From Pseudoluteimonas sp047602125 (GTDB lineage: Bacteria; Pseudomonadota; Gammaproteobacteria; Xanthomonadales; Xanthomonadaceae), in contig JASGIB010000001.1 of NCBI GenBank assembly GCA_047602125.1, forward strand, positions 2,418,001 to 2,482,000: a DNA stretch of 64,000 nucleotides. The letters run 5' to 3'. Of this stretch, positions 44,511 to 52,639 are shown in pieces (the first letter of the stretch is position 1; each line of letters begins with the position of its first letter). Below the pieces are notes generated by a model. It saw only the letters and a program-made list of their open reading frames with translations, was not told the origin of the DNA and searched no databases. Both the position numbers and the translations under genes were made by a program.

Positions 44511-45524
44511 TCAGGGCTTGAGGCTCTGCGCCCAGTAGGCCTCGATCTGCTGCACCAGCGCGTCCGGCAGCGGCACGTAGCCCAGCGCGCTGGCGGAGGC
44601 GTCGCCGTTCGCATACACCCAGCGGAAGAAGTCGATCGTGCCCTTCGTCCCGGGTTTGTGGTCCTTGTGCACCAGGATGAAGTTGGTGGCGGTGATCGGC
44701 CAGGCGTTCGCGCCCGGGGCGTTGGTGACGATCAGGAAGAAATCCCTTGAATTCTTCCAGTCGGCGCTGGCAGCGGCCTCGGCGAAGCTGTCGTCGTTCG
44801 GATTGACGTAATTGCCGGCGGCGTTCTTCAGGCGCGAATAGGCCACGTTGTTCTGCAGCGCATAGGCGAGTTCGACGTAGCCGATCGCGCCCTTGATCTG
44901 CTTGACGTACGCGGCCACGCCTTCGTTGCCCTTGCCGCCGATGCCGAGCGGCCACTGCACCGCGGTGCCTTCGCCGACCTTGGCCTTCCACTCCGGGCTG
45001 ACCTTGGACAGGTAGTTGGTGAAGTTGAAGCTGGTGCCGGAACCGTCGGAACGGTGCACCACCGTGATCTTCACCGCCGGCAGGCCGATGCCGCCGTTGG
45101 TGGCGGCGATGCGCGGGTCGTTCCACATCGTGATCTTGCCGAGGAAGATGTCGGCCAGCACGTCCGGATCCAGCTTCATCGCGCCGGCCTTCACACCCGG
45201 CAGGTTGAACGCGGGCACCACGCCGCCGATCACCGACGGGAACTGGGCGAGACCGGATTTCTTCAGTTCGTCGGGCGCCAGCGGCTTGTCGGAAGAGCCG
45301 AAGTCGACGGTGCCGGCCTTGATCTGGGCGATGCCGCCGCCGGAGCCGATCGACTGGTAGTTGATCGCGTTGCCGGTCGCGGCCTTGTAGTCGGAAGACC
45401 ACTTGGACACGGCGGGGTACACGAAGGATGCGCCCGCGCCGGTGACGTCGGCGGCGAACGCGTTGGCGGCGAAACCGGCCGCGATCGCGAACGCGGCGAC
45501 GCGGAACTTGGTCAGGGATGTCAC
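44511..45524 (-). CDS. Phosphate-binding protein PstS, second, non-lipidated copy
   Basis: 337 residues from a GTG with a GAGGAG ribosome-binding site 9 bases upstream. Ordinary signal peptide (KFRVAAFAIAAGFAANAFAA) with no Cys, so it is free in the periplasm, unlike the neighbouring lipoprotein. It has the same site motifs (VTGAGASFVYP, SGGGIAQIKAGTVDFG, RSDGSGTSFNF). It may be the soluble high-affinity scavenger, or serve the divergent porin. Confidence 0.93.
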   Translation of the reverse strand: MTSLTKFRVAAFAIAAGFAANAFAADVTGAGASFVYPAVSKWSSDYKAATGNAINYQSIGSGGGIAQIKAGTVDFGSSDKPLAPDELKKSGLAQFPSVIGGVVPAFNLPGVKAGAMKLDPDVLADIFLGKITMWNDPRIAATNGGIGLPAVKITVVHRSDGSGTSFNFTNYLSKVSPEWKAKVGEGTAVQWPLGIGGKGNEGVAAYVKQIKGAIGYVELAYALQNNVAYSRLKNAAGNYVNPNDDSFAEAAASADWKNSRDFFLIVTNAPGANAWPITATNFILVHKDHKPGTKGTIDFFRWVYANGDASASALGYVPLPDALVQQIEAYWAQSLKP

Positions 45525-45611
45525 GTGGAATCTCCTCAACGGGATGCGATGCGGCCGGAAGTGCCGTGGCGGCATTGCAATGGCATTGCATGACGGACAT
45601 GCGGCGTTTTC

Positions 45612-45629
45612 GTTGCAGGCGCATGACAG
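45612..45629 (-). promoter_or_regulatory. PHO-box candidate upstream of the second pstS
   Basis: Minus strand CTGTCAT-GCGC-CTGCAAC; the first 7-mer is perfect and the second has three mismatches. It lies about 90 bases before the GTG start. A second CTGTCAT at 45691-45697 on the plus strand faces the porin gene. Confidence 0.5.
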
Positions 45630-45690
45630 TCGTCGCGGTCGCTGCGCGGCGATGCCGGGTGCGCGAATCGATGCGTGCGGTGACGCAAAA

Positions 45691-45708
45691 CTGTCATGCA
45701 TTTAGCGG
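45691..45708 (+). promoter_or_regulatory. PHO-box-like half site upstream of the porin
   Basis: CTGTCAT followed by GCAT and a poor second repeat (TTAGCGG). Only the first half is good; included because the porin belongs to the phosphate regulon by family and position. Confidence 0.35.
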
Positions 45709-45782
45709 AATCTTCACGTCGCCCGCGGTGCAGGCGCGCCGCGGATCCGACCATCCAAACCCAATACACGCGGAGAAGCACA

Positions 45783-46985
45783 ATGCGTTCCAATCTGCTC
45801 GCCACGGCGATCGCCATCGGCCTCGGCCTTGCCGCCGTCGCGCCCGCCCACGCCGCCGACGACACCACTTCGCAACTTGCGGCCATGAGGGCGCAGATCG
45901 CCGTGTTGCAGGCGCAAGTCGAGGAATTGCAGGCACGAACCGACGCGCAGTCCGAGGTCAACGTGACCCAGGCGCAGGCGATCGAGGCCGCGCAGGCGAC
46001 CAACACCAAGGCCGACGCGCTCGAGAAGCTGGTCAACAACACCAAGGTCAGCGGCCGCATCTTCTTCGACGTCAGCAGCCTCGAGCAGGAAAGCGACGGC
46101 ACCAAGGTCAGCAATACCGGGATGGGCTTCGACGTGAAGCGCTTCTACGTCGGCATCGACCACAAGTTCGACGACAAGTGGTCGGCGAACATCACCACCG
46201 ATTTCCAGTACAGCTCCTCGGTCGGCGCGACCGAAGTGTTCCTCAAGAAGGCCTACCTGCAGGGCAAGTTCAGCGACGCCTTCACCCTGCGCATCGGTTC
46301 GGCGGACATGCCTTGGATTCCGTTCGCGGAAAGCTATTCCGGCTATCGCTACGTCGAGAACCCGCTCGTCGACCGCCTGAAGTTCGGCAACTCGGCGGAT
46401 TGGGGCTTCCATGCCGGCGGCACCCTCGGCGGCGGCATGTTCAACTACGCCGCATCCGTGGTCAGCGGCGCGGGCTACAAGAACCCGAGCCGCAGCAAGG
46501 GCATGGATTTCGAAGGTCGCATCGGCTTCGCGCCGACGCCGAACACGATCATCGGGATCGGCGCCTACAGCGGCAAGCAGGGACAGGAGAGCGAATCCAC
46601 CGACGCGCTGCACACCGCCAGCCGCGTCGACGCACTGGTCGCGTATTCCTCGCCGAAATTCCGCCTCGGCGGCGAATGGTTCCAGGCGAAGAACTGGAGC
46701 CGCGAACTCGCGATCGACCCGGACAAGGCCGACGGCTACTCGCTGTGGGCCAGCGCGGTGGTCAGCAAGGGCGGCATTTCGGTGTTCGGCCGCTACGACA
46801 ACGCCGACCTGAGCAAGGACCTGAACCCGAGCCTGCAGCAGAAGTACTACAACATCGGCGTCGAGTTCCCGATCATCAAGGGCTTCAAGCTGGCGACCGT
46901 GTACAAGCACACCGACCAGGACAGCGATACCACCCCGAACATCAAGACCAACGAGTTCGGCGTGTGGGGCGACGTGCAGTGGTGA
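45783..46985 (+). CDS. OprP/OprO-family phosphate/polyphosphate-selective porin
   Basis: 400-residue outer-membrane porin. Signal peptide MRSNLLATAIAIGLGLAAV with the cleavage near AHAAD, then a coiled-coil stretch (QLAAMRAQIAVLQAQVEELQAR) as in OprP/OprO, then a beta barrel ending in the aromatic GVWGDVQW (terminal Trp). GGAG lies before the ATG. Divergent from the two pstS genes, so it would bring phosphate across the outer membrane for the Pst system. Confidence 0.9.
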   Translation: MRSNLLATAIAIGLGLAAVAPAHAADDTTSQLAAMRAQIAVLQAQVEELQARTDAQSEVNVTQAQAIEAAQATNTKADALEKLVNNTKVSGRIFFDVSSLEQESDGTKVSNTGMGFDVKRFYVGIDHKFDDKWSANITTDFQYSSSVGATEVFLKKAYLQGKFSDAFTLRIGSADMPWIPFAESYSGYRYVENPLVDRLKFGNSADWGFHAGGTLGGGMFNYAASVVSGAGYKNPSRSKGMDFEGRIGFAPTPNTIIGIGAYSGKQGQESESTDALHTASRVDALVAYSSPKFRLGGEWFQAKNWSRELAIDPDKADGYSLWASAVVSKGGISVFGRYDNADLSKDLNPSLQQKYYNIGVEFPIIKGFKLATVYKHTDQDSDTTPNIKTNEFGVWGDVQW

Positions 46986-47013
46986 TCGCGTGATCGCGAC
47001 CGCGCATGCATGA

Positions 47014-47043
47014 GCGAACGGCGGGCTTCGGCCCGCCGTTCGC
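47014..47043. terminator. Bidirectional terminator between the porin and nth
   Basis: Perfect 13-base-pair inverted repeat (GCGAACGGCGGGC, loop TTCG, then its complement) between two convergent genes, 28 bases after the porin stop. A short T-run follows on the plus strand. Confidence 0.8.
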
Positions 47044-47057
47044 GTTTCCGGCGCCGC

Positions 47058-47735
47058 TCAGGCCGCGGTTTTCTCCGCCCAGTGGCAGAGGTCGCGCACC
47101 GGGCATGCCGGGCATTCCGGCTTGCGCGCCTTGCAGGTGTAGCGGCCGTGCAGGATCAGCCAGTGGTGCGCGTGCCGGCGGTATTGCGCGGGCACGACGC
47201 GCAGCAATCCATCCTCGACCGCGCGCACGTCCTTGCCCGGGGCCATGCCGGTGCGGTTGGCGACGCGGAAGATGTGCGTATCCACCGCGATGGTTTCCTC
47301 GCCGAACGCGGTGTTGAGCACCACGTTCGCGGTCTTGCGGCCGACGCCGGGCAGGGCTTCGAGTTCGGCGCGCGTGGTCGGCACCTCGCCGCCGTGGCGT
47401 TCCAGCAGCAGGCGCGACAGCGCGATCACGTTCGCGGCCTTGGCGTTGTACAGGCCTATCGTCGAGATGTGGCGCTTGAGCCGCGCTTCGCCGAGATCGA
47501 GCAAGGCGCGCGGCGTGTTCGCGATCGGGAACAATTTCCGCGTCGCCTTGTTCACGCCGACGTCGGTGGCCTGCGCCGACAGCACCACCGCGACCAGCAG
47601 TTCGAAGGGCGTGGAATATTCGAGCTCGGTCTTCGGCTCGGGATCCAGTTCGGCGAGGCGGGCGAAGAATTCGGAAATCTCCGCCGGCGTCATCCGTCTG
47701 GCGCGACGCTTCCCCGCAACGTGCTTCGTCGTCAT
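47058..47735 (-). CDS. nth: Endonuclease III
   Basis: 225-residue DNA glycosylase/AP lyase for oxidised pyrimidines. Helix-hairpin-helix LPGVGRKTANVVL with catalytic Lys134, Asp152 in VDTH, and the [4Fe-4S] ligands Cys201, 208, 211 and 217 (C-x6-C-x2-C-x5-C). The start MTTKHVAGKRR overlaps the end of the upstream small gene. Confidence 0.96.
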   Translation of the reverse strand: MTTKHVAGKRRARRMTPAEISEFFARLAELDPEPKTELEYSTPFELLVAVVLSAQATDVGVNKATRKLFPIANTPRALLDLGEARLKRHISTIGLYNAKAANVIALSRLLLERHGGEVPTTRAELEALPGVGRKTANVVLNTAFGEETIAVDTHIFRVANRTGMAPGKDVRAVEDGLLRVVPAQYRRHAHHWLILHGRYTCKARKPECPACPVRDLCHWAEKTAA

Positions 47736-48091
47736 TGCGGCGAGCGGCCGGAAGCCTTGGCCTTGGCCCGCGCCAGTGCCGCGGCCGCAGCGGGCGGCAG
47801 CGCCGCCGGCTGCTTCGCGGCGATGGTGCGCGCCGCATCGCGTTCGGCTGCACGGCGGGCGAGGCGAACTTCGCGGGCGCGGAAGCGTTCGCGCGCGGCC
47901 AGCGCGCGCAACCGCGCATCGCGCGCGACGATCAAGGTCGAAGCACAATCCGCGTTGCAATCGGGGCAGGGCGTTGCATCGAGCAGACCGCGTTCGATCG
48001 CCGCGTCCAGGTCGTCCTCGCGCAGCGCGGCGAGGATCGCATGCGCCGGATGCGTCTCGGTGCAATCACAAATTGGACATTGGACGGGCAT
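47732..48091 (-). CDS. Small Cys-rich protein upstream of nth, unknown function
   Basis: 119 residues. Two cysteine clusters (PVQCPICDC and TPCPDCNADC) look like a small metal-binding domain, followed by a long Arg/Ala-rich helical half (RERFRAREVRLARRAAER). The stop overlaps the nth start, so the two are co-translated. ATG at 48091 preferred because the upstream reading is repeat DNA; an alternative ATG is at 48097. No family recognised. Confidence 0.6.
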   Translation of the reverse strand: MPVQCPICDCTETHPAHAILAALREDDLDAAIERGLLDATPCPDCNADCASTLIVARDARLRALAARERFRAREVRLARRAAERDAARTIAAKQPAALPPAAAAALARAKAKASGRSPQ

Positions 48092-48112
48092 GTGCATTGC
48101 TCGGATTTTGCT

Positions 48113-48195
48113 CGTCATCCCCGCGCAAGCGGGGATCCATGGACCTTGATCTTCAAACAGCAACGTCCATGGGTTCCCGCTTGCGCGGGAACGAC
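48113..48195. repeat. REP-type inverted pair between the nth unit and the enoyl-CoA hydratase
   Basis: Arms CGTCATCCCCGCGCAAGCGG (48113-48132, continuing GGATCCATGGAC) and the inverted partner with GTTCCCGCTTGCGCGGGAAC at 48173-48192. Same family as the rpsB-tsf element at 5494-5603, here intact. Confidence 0.85.
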
Positions 48196-48197
48196 GG

Positions 48198-48980
48198 CTA
48201 TTTCCCGGTGAACGTCGGCTTGCGCTTCTCGAGGAAGGCGCTCGTGCCTTCGCGCATGTCCTCGCTGGAGAACACCAGGCCGAATTGCGCGGATTCGTAT
48301 TCCAGGCCTTCCTCGATCCCGCATTCGCCGCCGACGTTGACGCAGTCGAGCATGCCGCGCAGCGCGAGCGGGGCGGAGGACGCGAGTTGCGTGGCGAGTT
48401 TGGTCGTCTCGGCCTGCAGTTCGGCGGCAGGCACCACGCGGTTGACGATGCCCAGTTGCAGCGCGCGTTCGGCCGCGATCGGCGCGCCGGTGAGGCAGAG
48501 TTCCAGCGTCGCCGCGCGGCCGGCCAGGCGCAGCAGGCGCTGGCTGCCGCCGAAACCGGGGATCAGGCCGAGGTTGATCTCGGGCTGGCCGACCTTCGCA
48601 GTGTCGGCGGCGATGCGCAGGTGGCAGCACATCGCCAGTTCCAGCCCGCCGCCGAGGGCGAAGCCGTTGACCATCGCGACCACCGGCTTCGGCATCTTCT
48701 CGACGAAGCGCATCATGCGCTGGCCGCGCAGCGAGAAATCGCGGGCCTCGACCGCGCTCAGGGCGGACATCTCGGCGATGTCCGCGCCGGCGACGAAGGC
48801 CTTGGGCCCGCTGCCGGTGAGCACCACCACGCGCACCGCCGCATCCGCCGCGGCCGCTTCGAATGCCGCATGCAGGGCGTGGATGGTGGAACTGTCGAGG
48901 GCGTTCAGGCGCTCGGGACGATGGATCGTGAGAGTGCGGACGGCGCCGTCGTCGGCGACCAGCAGGGGCGAATCGGACAT
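48198..48980 (-). CDS. Enoyl-CoA hydratase/isomerase family protein
   Basis: 260 residues, crotonase fold. HRPERLNALDSS and AFVAGADIAEM form the first oxyanion-hole region; GFALGGGLELAM and GQPEINLGLIPGFGGSQRL carry the two Gly and Glu residues expected for hydratase activity, so a beta-oxidation or short-chain hydratase role is likely. The stop codon is just beyond the REP repeat at 48113-48195. Confidence 0.9.
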   Translation of the reverse strand: MSDSPLLVADDGAVRTLTIHRPERLNALDSSTIHALHAAFEAAAADAAVRVVVLTGSGPKAFVAGADIAEMSALSAVEARDFSLRGQRMMRFVEKMPKPVVAMVNGFALGGGLELAMCCHLRIAADTAKVGQPEINLGLIPGFGGSQRLLRLAGRAATLELCLTGAPIAAERALQLGIVNRVVPAAELQAETTKLATQLASSAPLALRGMLDCVNVGGECGIEEGLEYESAQFGLVFSSEDMREGTSAFLEKRKPTFTGK

Positions 48981-49094
48981 TGGCTCGAAACCCGGGAAAT
49001 GGCGTGGAATTGCGGAACTCCGGGCCGCAAAGGCGGTCAGAGCCCCGGTGTCAGTGGCGGTTAAGCACGGCCGCCGGTATCCTAACGCGTCCTC

Positions 49095-49118
49095 ACGGGG
49101 CGGACTTTTCCGCCCCGT
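49095..49118 (+). promoter_or_regulatory. Hairpin in the leader of the FKBP-like gene
   Basis: ACGGGGCGG/CCGCCCCGT stem, 37 bases before the ATG, downstream of a TATCCT -10-like hexamer (49078-49083). It may attenuate or stabilise the transcript; no T-run follows. Confidence 0.4.
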
Positions 49119-49154
49119 TCTGTTGAGGCCCCATCCCTACGGAGGTTGTTCCGC

Positions 49155-49859
49155 ATGAAGTTGCGCCTGCTCACCGCCGCCCTGGCGGCTACCGCCCTGT
49201 TCTCCGGCATCGCCGGCGCGCAGGACATCTCGTCGGACAAGGGCAAGCTGAGCTATTACTTCGGCTACCAGACCGGCAACAACCTCGCGGAACTCGCCGG
49301 CCGCGGCGAACAGATCGACATCGCCAGCGTGATCAAGGGCCTGCAGGACGCCTATGGCAAGAAGGATCCGGCGATCACCGTCGACCAGTTGAAGCCGGCG
49401 GTCGAGGCGTTCCAGAAGCGCGAACAGGCGCGCGCGCAGGAAGCCAAGGCCAAGTACGACAAGGCCGCGGCCGACAACAAGACCAAGAGCGATGCCTACA
49501 TCACCCAGTACCGTTCGCAGGCCGGCGTGAAGACGCTGCCGAGCGGCGCACTGTACAAGGTGATGACCAACGGTACCGGCGCCAAGCCGACCATGGCCAG
49601 CACCGTGCAGTTGCAGGTCTCCGGCCCGTTCCCCTGGGGCCAGCGCCCGGCGCAGGCGCAGGCGCCGCAGAGCATGCCGGCGATGAAGCTGAGCGAAGTG
49701 GAGATGCCGGCGATGCGCGACGTGCTGGCGCAGATGCCGGCCGGTTCCAAGTGGGAAATCGCGTTGCCGCCGGACAAGGCGTATGGCGCCGACCCGCGCA
49801 CCGGTTTCCCGCCGAACGTGGCGGTGGTGTTCGAAGTGACCCTGGTCAGCGTCAAGTAA
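49155..49859 (+). CDS. Exported FKBP/Mip-like protein with an altered active-site region
   Basis: 234 residues, signal peptide LLTAALAATALFSGIAGA. An N-terminal Mip-type dimerisation region (SSDKGKLSYYFGYQTGNNLAE) and a coiled stretch (EAKAKYDKAAADNKTKSDA) precede a C-terminal FKBP-like domain ending in PPDKAYGADPRTGFPPNVAVVFEVTL. The usual YxGxLxDGxxFDSS segment is replaced by VQLQVSGPFPWGQRPAQAQ, so the catalytic pocket is probably lost and the protein may act as a chaperone only. GGAGG lies 9 bases before the ATG. Confidence 0.75.
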   Translation: MKLRLLTAALAATALFSGIAGAQDISSDKGKLSYYFGYQTGNNLAELAGRGEQIDIASVIKGLQDAYGKKDPAITVDQLKPAVEAFQKREQARAQEAKAKYDKAAADNKTKSDAYITQYRSQAGVKTLPSGALYKVMTNGTGAKPTMASTVQLQVSGPFPWGQRPAQAQAPQSMPAMKLSEVEMPAMRDVLAQMPAGSKWEIALPPDKAYGADPRTGFPPNVAVVFEVTLVSVK

Positions 49860-49886
49860 TCGCGACCTGCGCTTCGAACGCAATGC

Positions 49887-49913
49887 ACAACGCCGGCCTC
49901 GCGCCGGCGTTGT
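49887..49913 (+). terminator. Terminator-like hairpin after the FKBP-like gene
   Basis: ACAACGCCGGC/GCCGGCGTTGT stem with a five-base loop, 27 bases after the stop. No clear T-run, but no gene for 50 bases. Confidence 0.55.
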
Positions 49914-49965
49914 CGTTCGTGGCGGCCGATTCGCGCGGAGCGCCGCGATCGCGCATCATCCGCGA

Positions 49966-50154
49966 ATGGAAATCGCCCGCGCCAGCACGCCCTGCACCCG
50001 CGTCTGCACGCTGGATCGCGATGGCGTCTGCCTCGGTTGCCACCGCACCGTCGACGAAATCATCCGCTGGCGCGAGATGGGCGAAGCCGAACGCCTGCGC
50101 CTGATGCGCGATGTGCTGCCCCTGCGCGCGAAGCGCAACGAGCCGCGCGCATGA
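49966..50154 (+). CDS. DUF1289 domain protein
   Basis: 62 residues with the family's cysteine pattern C-x3-C-x7-C-x2-C (CTRVCTLDRDGVCLGC) followed by RTVDEIIRWREM. Likely metal-binding; function unknown. The stop overlaps the NUDIX gene start (ATGA). Confidence 0.88.
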   Translation: MEIARASTPCTRVCTLDRDGVCLGCHRTVDEIIRWREMGEAERLRLMRDVLPLRAKRNEPRA

Positions 50155-50789
50155 ACCCGTCCGCTTCGCCCGAAGGATTGCGGCTCGCGCTGCATCCGCT
50201 CGCCTCGCCGCCGCCCGGCGAGCCGTACAACCTCGATGAACTGCGCGGGATCGTGTCCGACGACCTGGTGCCGATGCAGGCGGCGGTGCTGGTCGGCATC
50301 GTCGTCCGCAACGACATTCCGCGCGTGTTGCTGACCTTGCGCACCGACAGCCTGCGCCAGCACGCCGGGCAGGTGAGTTTTCCCGGTGGAAGGATGGAAG
50401 CCGGCGACGACGGCCCGCTCGGGGCCGCGACGCGCGAGGCATGGGAGGAAATCGGGCTTGAGCCGGCGGCGGTCGAGCCGCTGGGATACCTCGATCCGAT
50501 GCTGACGATCACCGGTTTCCGGGTCACGCCGGTGGTGGGATGGGTCGATCCGGCGTTCGTGCCGCACCCCGATCCGAACGAGGTGGCCGACGTGTTCGAG
50601 GTGCCGCTGGTCGAATTGGTCGCGCCGGGCAACCTGCGGAGCGTCGATCTTCACGTCGCAGGACGGCCGCGCCGCGTCTACGAATACGTTGGACCGGGTG
50701 CGGACGGGCGTCGCATCTGGGGCGCGACGGCCCTGATCCTCCATAATCTCGCGCAGCGACTGGGACACACCCGATTGGAGCAGGCCTGA
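50151..50789 (+). CDS. NUDIX hydrolase, NudL/CoA pyrophosphatase-like
   Basis: 212 residues. The motif LLTLRTDSLRQHAGQVSFPGG before the NUDIX helix is the CoA diphosphatase signature, and the NUDIX box GRMEAGDDGPLGAATREAWE continues with EIG. Expected to cleave CoA or its derivatives to acyl-phosphopantetheine. Start overlaps the DUF1289 stop; the end overlaps the sseA start. Confidence 0.9.
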   Translation: MNPSASPEGLRLALHPLASPPPGEPYNLDELRGIVSDDLVPMQAAVLVGIVVRNDIPRVLLTLRTDSLRQHAGQVSFPGGRMEAGDDGPLGAATREAWEEIGLEPAAVEPLGYLDPMLTITGFRVTPVVGWVDPAFVPHPDPNEVADVFEVPLVELVAPGNLRSVDLHVAGRPRRVYEYVGPGADGRRIWGATALILHNLAQRLGHTRLEQA

Positions 50790-51634
50790 TGGCTGGTTGG
50801 ACCACCCTCGTGCAGGCGGAAACGCTTTCGGTCGGGCTTGGGCGCCCGGACGTGGTCGTGCTGGATTGCCGCTTCGACCTCGCCGACACCAATGCCGGCG
50901 AGAGTGCGTGGATGCAGGCGCACATTCCCGGCGCGCGCTATGCGCACCTCGACCGCGACCTGTCCGGTCCGCCGCGGGCCTCGAAGGGCCGGCATCCGTG
51001 GCCTGATGCCGGCGCTTTCTGCGCGCGCCTCGGCCGCTGGGGCATCGATCCGCAGAGCCAGGTCGTGGCCTACGACAGCGACAACGGCGCATTCGCCGCG
51101 CGTGCGTGGTTCCTGCTGCGCGCGCTGGGGCACGAAAAGGTCGCGGTGCTCGACGGCGGCTGGAAGCGCTGGACCGCGCTCGGCCTGCCGGTGGACAACA
51201 AGGTGCCGGCGCCGATCCCGACGCCGTACCACGCGAATTTCGACGCGCGCCGCATCCTCGATGCCGACCAGGTCGCGGAAGCGGTGCAGGCGGGCGAGTT
51301 GCTGGTCGATGCGCGCGCGCCGGCGCGTTTCCGCGGCGAGGAGGAACGGCTCGATCGCGTCGCCGGGCACGTTCCCGGCGCGGTCAACCGTCCGCTCACC
51401 GACAACCTCGTCGATGGCCGCTTCAAGACGCCGGCGCAACTGGCGGAGGAATTCCGCGCCTTGCTCGACGGCTTGCCGCCGAATCGCATGATCGCCATGT
51501 GCGGCAGCGGCGTGACCGCCTGCCATCACTTGTTGGCGATGGAACGCGCGGGCATGCCGGGCGCACGCCTGTTCGCGCCGTCGTGGAGCGGCTGGATCAG
51601 CGATCCCGAGCGTCCGATCGCGACTGGCGAATAG
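50789..51634 (+). CDS. sseA: 3-mercaptopyruvate sulfurtransferase
   Basis: 281 residues, two rhodanese domains. The active-site loop is CGSGVTAC with Cys238, the form found in mercaptopyruvate sulfurtransferases rather than thiosulfate-specific rhodaneses. Interdomain GGWKRW and GHVPGAVNRPL are typical. Transfers sulfur from 3-mercaptopyruvate to thiols. Confidence 0.92.
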   Translation: MAGWTTLVQAETLSVGLGRPDVVVLDCRFDLADTNAGESAWMQAHIPGARYAHLDRDLSGPPRASKGRHPWPDAGAFCARLGRWGIDPQSQVVAYDSDNGAFAARAWFLLRALGHEKVAVLDGGWKRWTALGLPVDNKVPAPIPTPYHANFDARRILDADQVAEAVQAGELLVDARAPARFRGEEERLDRVAGHVPGAVNRPLTDNLVDGRFKTPAQLAEEFRALLDGLPPNRMIAMCGSGVTACHHLLAMERAGMPGARLFAPSWSGWISDPERPIATGE

Positions 51635-51674
51635 CGGCGTGATCGAATTCGGGATGTGTTAGATAGTTGGGCCC

Positions 51675-52106
51675 ATGCGCTATTGGCTACGCTGGCTTCT
51701 GGTCGCCCCGTCAATGCTTTTGGCGTGGTTTCTGATTCTTCAGTTGTTCTACGGCGGTATCTATCTGCTCGGTTCGTACTGCGTTCCTGACGATCTCGGC
51801 CCGTGGATTTGCGCCGAGCCGTGGTACCTGACTGCCACACAATGGCTGTTCTACGCCTGCTTTGCGCTCTGCCCTTTCTTGATCATCGTCAGCGCCGTAT
51901 TCGTCGCTCCATCTCACAAGCGAACCATCGCTTGGATCGCCTTTCTCATAGGGCTTGGCGCTGGTCTATACATGGTCGATGATGGACCGGTCGCCCTACA
52001 AGCTTCATGCGTATTTCTTGGTGGAGTCTTGGGGCTTGGAGTTAGTTTGAGATGGTTGACGGGTACACAGCGTCGGCCAGAGCCGAAGGCGGCTAATATG
52101 CCCTAA
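51675..52106 (+). CDS. Small membrane protein, second integron-cassette-like gene, unknown function
   Basis: 143 residues with about four hydrophobic segments (LLVAPSMLLAWFLILQLFY, WLFYACFALCPFLIIVSAVFV, IAWIAFLIGLGAGLYMV, CVFLGGVLGLGVSL). G+C is lower than in the neighbours. Core-site heptamers GTTAGAT (51658-51664) and GTTGGGC (51666-51672) lie directly before the ATG, and the stop lies in CCCTAACAATTCATTCAAG, a nearly perfect left half of an integron attC site. The right half is not seen. No family recognised. Confidence 0.65.
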   Translation: MRYWLRWLLVAPSMLLAWFLILQLFYGGIYLLGSYCVPDDLGPWICAEPWYLTATQWLFYACFALCPFLIIVSAVFVAPSHKRTIAWIAFLIGLGAGLYMVDDGPVALQASCVFLGGVLGLGVSLRWLTGTQRRPEPKAANMP

Positions 52107-52214
52107 CAATTCATTCAAGTCCGAATCGGTCGAAGCGAGTGCGCACCGTTTCTGAGTCCATTCGACTGCCGATGGCGATATCGCATCCACCAAAATTCGA
52201 GTGAACCAACATCC

Positions 52215-52613
52215 ATGCAAGTCGAAATCTGGCATCGCCCGAGCTGCAGCAATTCGCGAGGCGCGCTGGAGCTGATCCGCGAAGCCGGCATCGAGCCGAG
52301 CATCGTCGATTACATCGCGAATCCGCCGACGAAAGCGCGGTTGCGCGAGGCCATCGCCGCCGCTGGACTGACCGTGCGCGAGGCGATGCGCGAAAAGGAA
52401 GCCGAGTTCGCGCAGCAGGGGTTGGGCGATCCGTCCCTGTCCGACGACGCGCTGCTCGACGCGATGATCGCGACACCGATCCTCATCAACCGGCCGTTCG
52501 TGTTCACGCCGCGCGGCGTTCGCCTGTGCCGACCGCCGGAGAAGGTGCTGGAACTGCTGTCGCCTGGCGAGGATCCCGTAGAGCTGTGCTTGTTCGGCTC
52601 CGGAGGCGATTGA
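52215..52613 (+). CDS. arsC: Arsenate reductase, glutaredoxin-dependent type
   Basis: 132 residues. Active site HRPSCSNSRGAL with Cys11, equivalent to HNPxCGTSR of plasmid ArsC. The arginines in VREAMR, INRPFV and LCRPPE match the anion-binding Arg triad. No arsB, acr3 or arsR lies nearby, so this is a lone housekeeping copy. The gap before it (52107-52214) holds only the half-attC sequence. Confidence 0.85.
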   Translation: MQVEIWHRPSCSNSRGALELIREAGIEPSIVDYIANPPTKARLREAIAAAGLTVREAMREKEAEFAQQGLGDPSLSDDALLDAMIATPILINRPFVFTPRGVRLCRPPEKVLELLSPGEDPVELCLFGSGGD

Positions 52614-52639
52614 GCCGAGCAAGCTCGGCGCTACAAGAA

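Noticed and set aside
47014..47043. REP element
   Set aside because: Stem sequence unlike the repeat families here and ideally placed as a terminator between convergent genes.
48113..48195. CRISPR-like or terminator structure
   Set aside because: Only two inverted arms, no regular direct repeats or spacers; fits a REP pair.
52215..52613. Part of an ars resistance operon
   Set aside because: No arsR, arsB, acr3 or arsH homologue nearby.
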